A DNA stretch of 64,000 bases, from NCBI GenBank assembly GCA_027919835.1, contig JANVFP010000030.1:62001-126000 (forward strand), read 5' to 3'. The position numbers were made by a program, and so were the translations under genes. Origin of the DNA: Lentinula raphanica. Its lineage: Eukaryota > Basidiomycota > Agaricomycetes > Agaricales > Omphalotaceae. How positions within the stretch are numbered: position 1 is the first letter of the stretch; each line of letters opens with the position of its first letter. The notes beneath the pieces were generated by a model. That model made no database searches, had not been told where the DNA came from, and saw only the letters and a program-made list of their open reading frames with translations. Of this stretch, positions 53,951 through 64,000 are shown piece by piece.

Positions 53951-55372
53951 ATGTCTTCCGAAACTACCTCCGACTCTGTTCATCTTCTCGTCCTTGTCCA
54001 TGGCATGTGGGGAAACACTAGTCATCTTTCGGAAATGGAACGTATAGTGAAGGAGATGCGTCCTGAGCTGCATGTTCTTCTGGCAGAGACGAACCAGGAG
54101 GACTCGACCTACGATGGGATTGACTGGGGTGGCGAGAGAGTTGCCAAGGAGGTAATACAAGAAATTACCCATCTTCGCTCTCAGGGGAAGCATGTCCGTC
54201 ACTTCAGTATCACCGGTTACAGTCTCGGAGGGCTGCTTTCCCGATATGTTGTCGGCATACTAGCACAACAGGGATTCTTCTCTGAAGACTCTCCAGATTA
54301 CATGATCCCACTCAACTTCAACACCATCGCTACACCTCATATTGGTTTAGTCAAATACGACACTTTCTTCTCCACCCTTACACGAAAGCTTGGACCAAAG
54401 CTTCTCAGTAGAACAGGGGAGCAATTCTATTGCGTCGATAAATGGGGGAAGAGCGGAAGGCCCCTTCTGGATGTGATGTCTGACCCAAACCTCATTTTCT
54501 TCCAAACTATGGTTCAGTTCAAACATGTGAGGATATATGCAAATGCGATTAATGATTTAACGGTCCCATATGTTACCGCGGCGATTGAGAGTGTAGATCC
54601 ATTTGCTGAATACGAGAAGAATGGACTGGAGGTGTAAGTGATTTTCCCCAGTGACATCCTATCACGACTGAATTACTTTCCCAGTGAATTTCATTCTGAA
54701 CACTACCCTATTCTTTCTTCCTACTCTCTTCCATCTACATTACCACCAAAACCTAAATCAAAAGCTTTCTCTTCCTTGTGGTTTCGGACCAACAGCTCTA
54801 CGGAGACCACAATAGCCTCATCTGACGCCGAAAAGGCGGACCATAAACTCGTCAGGGAGAAAACACCTATGCTACCCCCATTTCTCCAATTTCCCTTCCC
54901 ATTGAATATATTATTATATGCCTCCATGCCACTTCTTATTCCGACTGCGATCACACTTGTCCTCGTCCGCCTCTCTCTCGCTTCACGCTCATCCAAAGCC
55001 CGGATTACGCTCATGGAAACCGAGGACGAGTCAGGTCGTCGAAGTCTAGCTCAAGCACTAGCTGATCTAGAGAGACAGGTAGAAGATGCGGTGGCGGAGA
55101 TGGTTGATAATCCTGATCCTTCACCTTCGCTTGGTGTACCCCAGTTACATCGCTCAGCCCATCCTATACTCTCACCTTTACAGAAAACCATTTGCGCTAG
55201 GTTGAATTCGATACCACACCTTCAGAAGGAGAGGGCCTTTATCAGCGGAATGAGGAATGCTCATTCGACGATTATTTCGAGGGAACCGAAGATATGGGAT
55301 AAGAATGGCGTTGGGCTTGGAGTGTTGAGACATTGGGCGGGGCATTTACTCTTGAAGGTGGAAGATACTTAG
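53951..55372 (+). CDS. DUF676 lipase, LPL1/ROG1-like
   Basis: A putative serine lipase or phospholipase. Yeast Lpl1 is a lipid-droplet phospholipase and Rog1 a monoacylglycerol lipase. The N-terminal hydrolase domain has LLVLVHGMWGN (oxyanion loop) and the nucleophile elbow ITGYSLGGLLSRYV; FNTIATPHIGL is also typical of the family, and the Asp/His region is in ANAINDLTVPY and SEHYPIL. A single short intron at 54636-54685 (gtaagt...cccag) removes a stop and joins GLEV to EFHSEHYP. A hydrophobic hairpin (ILLYASMPLLIPTAITLVLV) could anchor it in a membrane or lipid droplet, which favours LPL1. The gene converges with PNUTS. Confidence 0.85.
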
Positions 55373-55622
55373 GTTATAGCAATGTTGTAGTAGCCCTATA
55401 ATTAGACAGACTGCCACTGCCTTGAACAATTTCCGCACTATGCGCGCATGAGATCAAGATTCGAATATGATACGGATTGGAATGGGGAATGGATATATGC
55501 TTGTGATTATGCGATTAGAATAAACGTTATGCATGCAAAAATGTGGTATAGGCGAGTCCCTTCTATGCATGGCCCGATAGCGAAGAAAAAGTGTCTTTCT
55601 GCCCAAAACTCTTCTTCGTAAA

Positions 55623-58600
55623 TCATGAGATGATTTCGTGCGCAAAGTCACACTGATCGCCGAACTTGCATCTATATCACGGAGGTTTATCAGTTACTCC
55701 GGCTTCATCAAATCAGCTTTTAAGGTTCGCTCGCCTTCCGGATTGAAAGAAACTGCATGGCTTTCTTTTATTATGTCTAAACCCTTCCTCACCTCCCCCT
55801 CTACCTCCTCTACCTCTACCTCTTCCCCTGCCTCTTCCTCGACCGTCTGTTCCCCGTGCTGATTGTTCGTTGTTATCTTCGCCGTAGCCGAACTGCGAGT
55901 ATTGATTGGCGGCAGCAGGATTCTGCCATGTTTGGTCGTTAACGTACGCAGGATTCAATTGCTGCAGCAAGGTCTGTAGCTGTTCTGGAGGAAGAGACTG
56001 CACAGACATTGGATCTACGTTACTCAAATTCATCATCGTATCGCCCTGGCCCAGCATCGGCATCGGCATCCCGCCGTTCGTCACGCCGGCGCCGCCTCCG
56101 GTGTTGCCTGCACTATTCATAGCGAAATCACCGTTCGAAAGACGCGATAGAATATCTGCTACGACGCCGCCAAGAGGTGCTGGAGGAGCAGCTGGAGCTT
56201 CATTGCTCCAAAATACCGAGTCAGCTTCGGGTCCGGATGTCATCATCGGGATGTCCTTGTCAACTTCTTCATCCGGTATTATATTGGTCGGTTCAGAGGG
56301 CGTGTCTGGTATTTGTGCTTCGGTCATGTAAAGCGCACTCAGAACAGTCTGTTCCCGTTGCTCCTGGTTCGTTTTCTCCTCGCTCTGTTCGCCTCGTGCT
56401 GGGTATTCAATATCGATTGGTATCTCGATTGCTGTGAGAAGGGGATGACATGCATCATTTCAGTCTTGTTACTTCTTTGAATGTCGGGATTTAAATTGCT
56501 TACGCAGAGGCTCATACCAATCTACAGTTTCTTCGAACAAATGTGCATGTAGAGCAGCGCCTTCACCGCGATCCAGGTCACGGAGGCTCAAATGCATACC
56601 CTGTCAATACATGAAGAAAAAGCAACATATGAAACGACGACATTGATGAGATGCAGAGGATAAAAAGAAGAGATGCAGAGTCAACAACGTCCCACGGAGG
56701 AGAGAAAAACAAGCACTGACGTCGACAGGCTCATCGTCATAGACAGCAGGTTCAATGAGTTTGATTGCCACAAGGTTACCATCCGGAGCCCACGTAACCG
56801 ACTTCTTCTTCTTCCCCAACTTATTCAAACCAGAGCTTGCACCAAAAGATGGTGTTCCACTCGTACTCGGAGGCGTGTTCGACGAACCCGGTGGAGGTGT
56901 AGCAGAGAGAGATGTGCCAATTGCAGGAGACCCTTTACGTCCTTTCGCCATCGACTTGAGGACTTCTTGAAAGGGATCAATTGAGGAGGGTTGCGCTACA
57001 TTGTAATCAGCCTCCTTCTTCGGTATACCTGAGGCTGGCACTGGCGGCTTTCTGAAGCTCGGCAGCTTTGGTTTAGCTTTGGGAGCAGAAAAGAAAGACG
57101 AATCAGATTTGGCGTCTTTGATTGGCGGTTTCGCAGGGGCTGCCTCCTTTCTGACTGTGGTAGGTTTGGTGGACGTCGCCGAGCCCACTGCTGGTTTCTT
57201 GGAGAGTGGGGGAGCTTTAACGGAACCCTCTAGTTTTCGTTTTTTTGATTTGAGATCTAGTATGAATAGGATTTAGATCACGCTGATCGGTAGAGTGAAC
57301 CGACATGACCTACCCTCTGTGGATTTTGACGATGCCCCGTCTACGAGTTGACGCCATCGTCGTTCGATATTCGATGCCATATCCTTGATTGCTGTATATT
57401 GATGACATGTTCGAAGGGTTCATGTAAAGAGATCAAAAGAGCGATTGTTAATATTACATTACTATTCGAATCTGAGTGATGTTTCTTAGATGGAGAATGT
57501 AATGTAGTACGGGAGCGAAGATGACTTGCACTCTCATTCTCAGTTTGACCATGAGGACAAGTGATTCTCATACTGATGGGATAGGTAGGGTGCGCATGAC
57601 AGAAGCTAGACTCACCAGGGGAAGGCGGTTCTTTTACAAGTTTGACCACGAGTTTTCCAAGCTTTGAAGACTTCAGCGAATCAACCGTTAGTGGTAAGCG
57701 ATCGATGATCTGAAGGAAAAGCGGAAGATCAGACGAGTCTTCTCGAAAGACGCAAGATCGACGAACATGCAGTAAAGGCATAGTAGTCTCTGACAGTGAA
57801 TTGTCCTGTTTGGCCGTATAGGCCTGTTTTAACCACTCCCTTGTGATTTCCAGGGCGGTGGGGTTTTCACCCCACGCACGAAAGTAATGATTACCAGCTC
57901 CGTCTCTAATCTTCGTCAACACCTCCATCCTGAGTTGAGCGTCGACCTCTGAAGCACCAAAATCATCGATCCGTTGAGTCAGCGCTTGTACAGCTCCAGC
58001 TCCCGTGAAGCTAGAAGATTGAAGCATAGGTTTGATCGCGGCAAACAGCTGAGTACGTCTCTCCGCAAGAGTGGGACCTGGCGGAGGGGTAATCGGTTGC
58101 GAGGAAGTCAAGGTAGGGGTCGATGTCGCTGCGATTGGTGTTGAAGCTCCTGGTTGACTTTGCTGCTGGAGAGAATGAGCAGACGGTTGAGCATAAAATG
58201 AGTTTGTGGGTACAGTAGCAAACGCCGATGGAGAATGGAGAGCTTGGGGAGAGAGGGTGCCTTGAGGCAGCTGTTGAGTTTGTTGTGGTTGGAGATGAAG
58301 CTGAGGTGGTGACTGTTGTTGTTGATGTAAAGAGTGATACTGGTGAAGAAGAGACTGTGGAACATTATGGCTTGGATGATAGATAGTGGACAAGGAGGAA
58401 AAAGAGAACGGTTGCTGTGCTTGATTCTGCTGGGGTACTTGTTGCGAGGTCAAAGAAGCGTGTTGTTGTGGGGGCGAAGCCTGCGAAAGTGGTTGATATG
58501 GCCTCGAAGGTTGTGGGTTTGATTGAGAAGAGGAGCTGGCAATCGAACTCAACGCAGGACTACTACGACATGAGAAATATAAAGCAACGAGAACGAAAAA

Positions 58601-59054
58601 GACATACTCTATGACCATTTGTGTATGCGTTGGATGAGCGGATGAACTGGTGGCTCCATTGAGGGAAGAATAAGAAGACAAAGGGACTGGGGTCGACGAG
58701 GAAGACGGGGTCCAGGAAGCGCCATAAGGAATCGAGTTGTATGGCGCAGGAACGTAGACGTTATGAGATGGAAAGAAAGGTGTCGAGGTAGAGGTAGCAG
58801 AGGAAGCCGAAGATGAAGGGGCTGTGCATGTGACAGTGAGTTGATCGTTGAAAGCGATGGCAATGAGGACACAAACCTCCGAGCTCGGTGAATATGTCAT
58901 TGATTTCACCCAGTGTCGTTGTTGGTGTTGTCGACACGTGGTTCGTCGTCGTCGTCGTCGGGCGTTCTTTTGACCAATCATCGAAAGAAGTCGCATTTGA
59001 CGGCTGACCTGGCTGCGACGTGAACCATGTCGTGTAGAAATTCGATTGCTCCAT
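55623..59054 (-). CDS. PNUTS-like nuclear PP1-targeting protein
   Basis: Probably tethers protein phosphatase 1 to the RNA polymerase II termination machinery in the nucleus, as PNUTS (PPP1R10) does. Order of parts: Gln/Ser/Pro-rich N-terminus from the ATG at 59054; a TFIIS N-terminal-like helical domain at about 58060-57610 (VLTKIRDGAGNHYFRAWGEN, LKSSKLGKLVVKLVKEP); a Lys-rich linker; a PP1-docking motif KKKSVTWAPDGNLVAIKLIE at about 56780; an acidic, Gly-rich part; an RGG box (GRGRGRGRGRGGRGG); and a CCCH finger PCSFFQSGRCKFGDQC. The finger is completed only by a GC-AG intron (55672-55734), after which the stop is at 55623. All four modules in PNUTS order make the call strong; this gene family is not often annotated in fungi. 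Confidence 0.8.
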
Positions 59055-59431
59055 TCCTCCAGTGAGTCTTTTTCTCGCGTCGCTTTCTTTCTGAACGAAC
59101 AGATATTGAAATTGTTCAATTGTGACTTTTTTCGCCGATTTGCTCTCAAATTGCAAACGCAAAAGGCCCACTTCAGAAAGACAGAAAAAGACAAACTACA
59201 ACGGTCTGAAGAGAAAAGAGGCAGAGGGACAAAGTATCGTCCAAGTCTGTGGCCCACCGGTAACGTTGAACGGTGAAGATTTGACCAGTCCGGTTTTGTA
59301 GCGCCGCTTTAATAAGATTACCTAATATTCTAGGCCGACCACATGATCTTTTTTCAAATGTTTCGAAGTTTAAATTGCAAAACAACAAAAGTTTCATTTC
59401 TTCTCATTCACCAAGTTCGCACCTCAACAAA

Positions 59432-60473
59432 ATGTCGCCCTCCATGGACGAGCTTAGCTCGCAGGCAAGATCCTCATCTCTCGCGTTTCGTTCTCATTTC
59501 TCACCTCATTCTAGTATGAAGCAAGTCTCCTAGCTGTTGCTCAAAGCATGCGCGACGCTGCCAAGGCCGCTGAAAACTTCGCAACTGCTATCGCTAACAC
59601 TACGATGACCAATGGACTCACTAAAGGAAAGGGCAAGACAGGCGACGAGGAAGCTCTGAATGGGAAGCGCAAACGAAGCAAGAAAGATCCCAATGCTCCT
59701 AAACGACCTGCATCATCGTTCTTCCTTTTCCAGAACCACATTCGACCCAAGATGAAGGAGCAACATCCAGATCTGCCGAATAACGAACTCCGGAAACTCA
59801 TGGCAGAGCAATGGAACACTCTTCCTGAAGAGCAGAAGAACGTCAGTGTATTCATCGCCACTCATCCTGTCAATGTTATTGATCGTCTGTTCGATTAACA
59901 GCATTTCAAACAAATGGCCGATGAACTCAAGGCGGTGTACGACGAGAAGAAGGAGAAGTACAACGCACGATCACCAGAGGAAGTTGCCGCTGCTGATGCT
60001 GCAGCTGCCGCCGCCGCTTCTGTATGTATTTCACAGCACTTTGTCTGTTCTTGATCTCAAATAAAGCTGTTTAGATCAAGAAGGCCCCTAAACCCAAAAA
60101 ACCTGTGACTACTGCCACCGCCGCTCCTGTCGTCGTGAAGAAGCCAGTTTTCCCCCCTGTTCCTGCAACCGATGATTCAGACGAGTCGTCCGAGGACGAC
60201 AAGGTAACCACGAAGCCTGGAAAAGCTGCCAAAGCCTCTGTACCGTCTCGGAAGGCGTCTAAGAGTGAACCAGTTGCCCATTCTGACCAAGATGAAGATG
60301 ACGAGGACGAGGACGAGGATGAAGATGGTCCTCGCGGCAAGGACAGTAGTGAGGACGACGAGGACGAAGAAGATGAGGAGGAGGAAGAGGAGGAAGAGCA
60401 GCCCCCCGCCAAAAAATCCAAAACCAAGCATAACGATAAGCCAGTGTCCAAACGCACTGGTAAACACAATTGA
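59432..60473 (+). CDS. HMG-box DNA-binding protein with acidic tail
   Basis: A chromatin architectural protein of the NHP6/HMGB kind. The ATG at 59432 begins an 11-codon exon (MSPSMDELSSQ) followed by a 50-base GC-AG intron (59465-59514). A helical N-terminal region (AVAQSMRDAAKAAENFATAI) precedes a single HMG box: DPNAPKRPASSFFLFQNHIR ... LRKLMAEQWNTLPEEQKN, and after another intron HFKQMADELKAVYDEKKEKY. The tail is Ala- and Lys-rich and then very acidic (long Glu/Asp runs at about 60290-60400), ending KRTGKHN. Divergent from the PNUTS-like gene with 377 bp between starts. Confidence 0.88.
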
Positions 60474-61529
60474 TTTTCGCTACCACGACGTTCCTTAGGC
60501 AGCTCGACGCATCTGGTTCCAGCTGTCTGCCGGTTCGAACCAGAAATGTAACTTATACTCTTCATGTCTATTTTTTCTACATTATTGCCTTCTGCATCAT
60601 TTACTGTTCCGGACTCGTCTTTTACTGTACCCCACCTCCGTTACACGCCGCGACACCCTATTCCCCATTCTCCTCCCCGTTTTCCTGAGATGTGTCAAAA
60701 GTTTTCCTTGCTGCGCCATCTATCAGACAAAACTGTAATGATTATTGTCTAATTTAGGCCTTGATAACATGAATCTGTGAGCTGGCTAGAAGAGGATAGA
60801 AGGTAGGGGAAGGTAGGGGAAGGTGCGGAAAAAGAGTACCGTGACAGTCACGGACTTCGAGCTATTGAAGGCAGTGTTGTGAGGACAGGACAGGGCCCCT
60901 GCTAATACGGTTAGAGGTCCAGTGCTGAGGATGACCAGACTCCTTTGCATCTAGCCTGGCTAGCCGTCTTTAGTTCACGAAGAGTAAACGCGTTCGTGAA
61001 TAATGCCTGGTTCATAAGGGACCCTCGAACCCTCATGGGTCAATAAGGTTCGAACTCCGCCGTGATATCACTAGAATTTGTATTGCGATAACAGGAAGAG
61101 ATAAGATATGGATAAGATATGGCATATGTGTACACTTTGAGGCTCCTTCCCAGCTGCTTCAAGGTTACTCCTTCCTCCCTTTTGCCATACTGCAATGACC
61201 TGCACCATACTGTCTTTGAGCTATGATAATTTGGTGCAATCTCTGGCTATGGCACCAAGTTAGAAGCTGTCAGAAATCCATAACAAAAACTATTTCCTAA
61301 TCCCCTCATGTTCTATACGGGATTCCCGGTGACCGATCATGTGTCACTGACTCAAGTCATTGAATAAGCGCCCAAATTTGGAACTCCGATAGGCAGGTGC
61401 CGCTCTCAATCTCGCAGGGGGTCAACACATTTGTCCAGCCAACGGTTTGGCTGTTGAGAGGCGGGTCAATGCCTCTTTCACGGGGGCTGGTCATCAAAAG
61501 TGCGGGCATCAATTGAGTGCTATAGGTTG
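60474..61529. other. Intergenic, no gene seen
   Basis: About 1 kb. It contains direct repeats of GGTAGGGGAAGGT type near 60800 and repeated AGATATGG near 61105, and short unconvincing frames. It separates the HMG gene from the recombinase relic. Confidence 0.5.
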
Positions 61530-64000
61530 TCATGCTTCTCTCCATTCAATCATGGAATCATTATTTGAGCTGCATACACCACACAAGTTACAAAACAAGA
61601 TAGGCACAATAAGTATAGTAATAAAATCAGTCGCTGGGTCTGTTGAAGTCTGCACTGATTGGCTGTGAGAAGAATGGAATGTAATGCACAGCGCATCACT
61701 CACTGCATCATTCACCATTGTATTGCAGGCAGCAGCATGTTTACGTTGCTCCGCCAGCAAATTCTTGAGTGCATTTATAACCATCATTTGTTTGATAGTA
61801 CGTTCTTTGCCCTGGACTGTGACCATCTTTGTTTGAGTGCAAAGCTCTTCCAACTCTGCAAGAATGATGTGTGGGGAAACATTGCGCAATACAACTTGCT
61901 GATCTACATATTCAGGAACCTCATGGAAACACTCCCACTGCTTTGCCTAACATAACCCGAGTCAATGTCATGGCCCATACCTGAGGTAGTAAAGCATGAT
62001 GTACTTACATTACCCTTATGCCAGTTATGCTGAAAGTACTGTTCAAGTAGCCGGATTGGTGGTTTTACACCTGTTTGAACACCATCCTGATCCTACACTG
62101 CCTCACCTACTGTCCAGCAACTCCATAACTCATTGAGGCTCTCCCATTGGTCGAGGCTCTTCAAAGGCTTGTAACAATCCCAAAGCAGGATTGGCTGTCG
62201 GACAAGTTTGAATATATCATCACAATGAATGGACTTCTGGCCAAGGCATGGAGGCCAGATTAGAACTGGTCCATCTGTAGACATACTATCAGTATGGCTA
62301 GTTCAGAAGAACACAGAGATAGTTACTAGGGTCCAAGAATGCAGCCATTGGTGGCAGAACCAGGTCAACCTGTATATGGCTCTGAGGGGTGGAAGGTGCT
62401 TTAGAAGATGATGAAACATAAGCCCGAAGTGTTGAATCCTCTGCTTCATAGATTCCCATGGCATCTGTGGAGGCTTGAGGTATAATATTGACTGGTGGGA
62501 GGAGCTCTGAAGTTGGTGGAATATTAGGCAACATTGAAGTAGGCAGTGCTGGAATAGCCAATATTGGAAGTTTGAATTGTGAGTACGAGCATTGATATTG
62601 TTGAATAGAGAAACCCTGAGTGGGCAAGAGGACCTATCATCTATGTTCGACGATCAAGTTGAGCAGTCAGTATCCGAATTTCAGTGTTCATACTGCCTTG
62701 AAGGCATTGCATCTCTTCCAGCACTTGGCAGAGAAACTCATTCTGAATTCAAGCAAGGTCAACGGGACCTCCAGCTGTGGCACAGAGTCTGACTAGCTCA
62801 GTTGGATATGTTGTTGCCATTCAAGTGCAGATGTCTGGATCTGACAATGCAGGTAGTTTGAACAGCAGTGCTGAGTCCGAAGAGTGTTGATAGATAGCAG
62901 CTCCACACTGTTGGTTTGCGTTAATGAAGACTGAACCTCAGGAATGGTGATAATTACCTGAAATACATAAGGGCGCAGATCCATCACCAATCTCCAGAAG
63001 TTTGCTGCCCCACTCAGATTCAACTTGCCAACAACTGAGTCATGGATCTCTTCAGCCATTGGACAGACCATCAGCAAGAAGCGGTCAGGAACACAGATAT
63101 GTTACCATAAGGGATCATATGTTTCATGCTCTTTGTAGCCTGCGCCTCCAAGAAAAGCCTACAATGGAAATTAGATGATGATATTTTGAGCTGAAGGAAG
63201 CATTTACTGTAAGCGGTATAGCCGGGGCATAGACATCGTGATATGTTGAGTTGCAGAACCAGCCCAGCTTTGATGTCTGCATGCTATCCACACTGTAGGG
63301 TACTGAGGTAAGGAAGATATGAGGTATACAGCAATTACAAAACATACCCAAGGGCCTCCTGCCAGTATCCTAAACAGTGCCGCGGCAGGTGTTCAACTTC
63401 ACACGCAACTCAAAGTTTACTTTCTTAAATGCACGGACGTAAAGGTTGTATAGACTTTGCTCAGAGTATGATGACATTGGAGAGTTAGGCCCATGAAGCA
63501 CTCTTGCCTGATGCCAGCTCTTGTTGATAGCCCAATCGATATTCATTACCAATGTGATATCTTTAACATCGAAGAGATAGTGAACATAGAATGAGAATAC
63601 CCCAAATGGACACTGTTCTGCATTGAGATGTGGGATGAATGTCATGTATGATGGGTTGATCATCTAGGTTATATAGTATTGGAGTACCACCCAGCTGTGG
63701 ACAGTAATAGACATACCGTTTTGAGGCTGCATTTCCCTTCCTTCTCCTCACCTTGCAGGCCTAGTATTGCCAGAATTGCAGTCTCCTTGTTGGGGTGCAG
63801 GAGCATGTGAGGTTGAAGCTTGGCTAGCTTGAGCACACGGAAGTCATCGCCCCGATTACCTGTTGCATAAGCTCGAGGCAGAGCACATATACAAGACTTA
63901 CAAGTTGAAGAAAAGAGAATCATCAATGAGCGCAAGCATGCTATTGCATTAAATTCTCACAGGCCGGTAACAAGGATATGAAGGGTGCAAGTTATTGCTT
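61530..64000 (-). pseudogene. Decayed Crypton/Ndc10-like tyrosine recombinase gene
   Basis: Read on the minus strand from the right edge: NRGDDFRVLKLAKLQPHMLL, then TFIPHLNAEQCPFGVFSFY, WAINKSWHQARVLHGPNSPM, SYSEQSLYNLYVRAFKKVNF, SMQTSKLGWFCNSTYHDVYA and LNLSGAANFWRLVMDLRPYV. These are typical of the Ndc10/Crypton recombinase-like proteins of basidiomycetes. A later part (YKPLKSLDQWESLNELWSC and PPIRLLEQYFQHNWHKGN) fits a GCR1_C DNA-binding domain, as known in Cryptons. It is broken: a one-base frameshift near 63388 before the conserved LPRHCLGYWQEALG, a stop near 63106 and another near 62839. The start lies beyond the window. Confidence 0.65.

Noticed and set aside
61020..61065. tRNA-like GGTTCGAACTCC segment
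   Set aside because: It resembles a T-arm, but no A-box, anticodon stem or acceptor pairing could be found upstream.

Overview
The window is nuclear DNA of a filamentous basidiomycete, most likely an agaricomycete. Nearly every gene is split by introns of about 45-65 bases, genes are packed 100-500 bases apart on both strands, and the mobile DNA (Ngaro/DIRS-type tyrosine-recombinase retrotransposons and a Crypton/Ndc10-like relic) is of a kind typical of that group. I worked from sequence alone. Exon joins were checked by eye, and product names rest on recognised motifs rather than database searches.

Left part (1-28.1 kb), ordinary genes: a Zn2Cys6 transcription factor; a 5 kb gene-poor stretch; the Hsp70/Hsp90 co-chaperone STI1 with a textbook heat-shock element just upstream; an F-box/LRR-like protein; sterol C-8 isomerase ERG2; a 2H-family cyclic phosphodiesterase (CPD1-like); two tandem paralogues of the small NDUFA4/MLRQ/B12D respiratory subunit that share an 11-base microexon; an ARA2-like D-arabinose dehydrogenase; a GON7-like KEOPS subunit; an unrecognised gene with an apparent frame break; the AP-3 adaptor mu subunit; and a large Ser-rich coiled-coil protein.

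Middle part (28.15-45.87 kb), a nested mobile-element array. A 7.3 kb unit is present twice head to tail, almost identical, with the same short flanking sequence (CCGTTGTCAG) on the left, on the right and, minus two bases, between the copies. Each unit contains a 712 bp MITE with long terminal inverted repeats and a perfect 9 bp target duplication (Mutator-like) and a 5.8 kb Ngaro/PAT-type retrotransposon with split direct repeats (A1 - gag - RT/RNase H - tyrosine recombinase - B1 - A2 - B2). The RT gene keeps two apparent spliceosomal introns, one filled by a 15-bp minisatellite. In the second unit gag has a 1-base deletion and is also broken by a 3.1 kb AT-rich foldback element with about 1.4 kb inverted arms.

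Right part (45.9-64 kb): an isochorismatase-family hydrolase whose start codon lies 39 bp from the flanking repeat that ends the array; a secreted alpha/beta hydrolase; a huge secreted Ser/Ala/Gly-rich protein; an LPL1/ROG1-like lipase (DUF676) with a membrane segment; a PNUTS-like PP1-targeting protein (TFIIS-N domain, PP1-docking motif, RGG box, CCCH finger); an HMG-box protein with an acidic tail; and a decayed Crypton/Ndc10-like recombinase gene running off the right end. The host genes are an unlinked housekeeping set and not a pathway cluster. The exciting part is the nested, tandemly duplicated tyrosine-recombinase retrotransposon locus.
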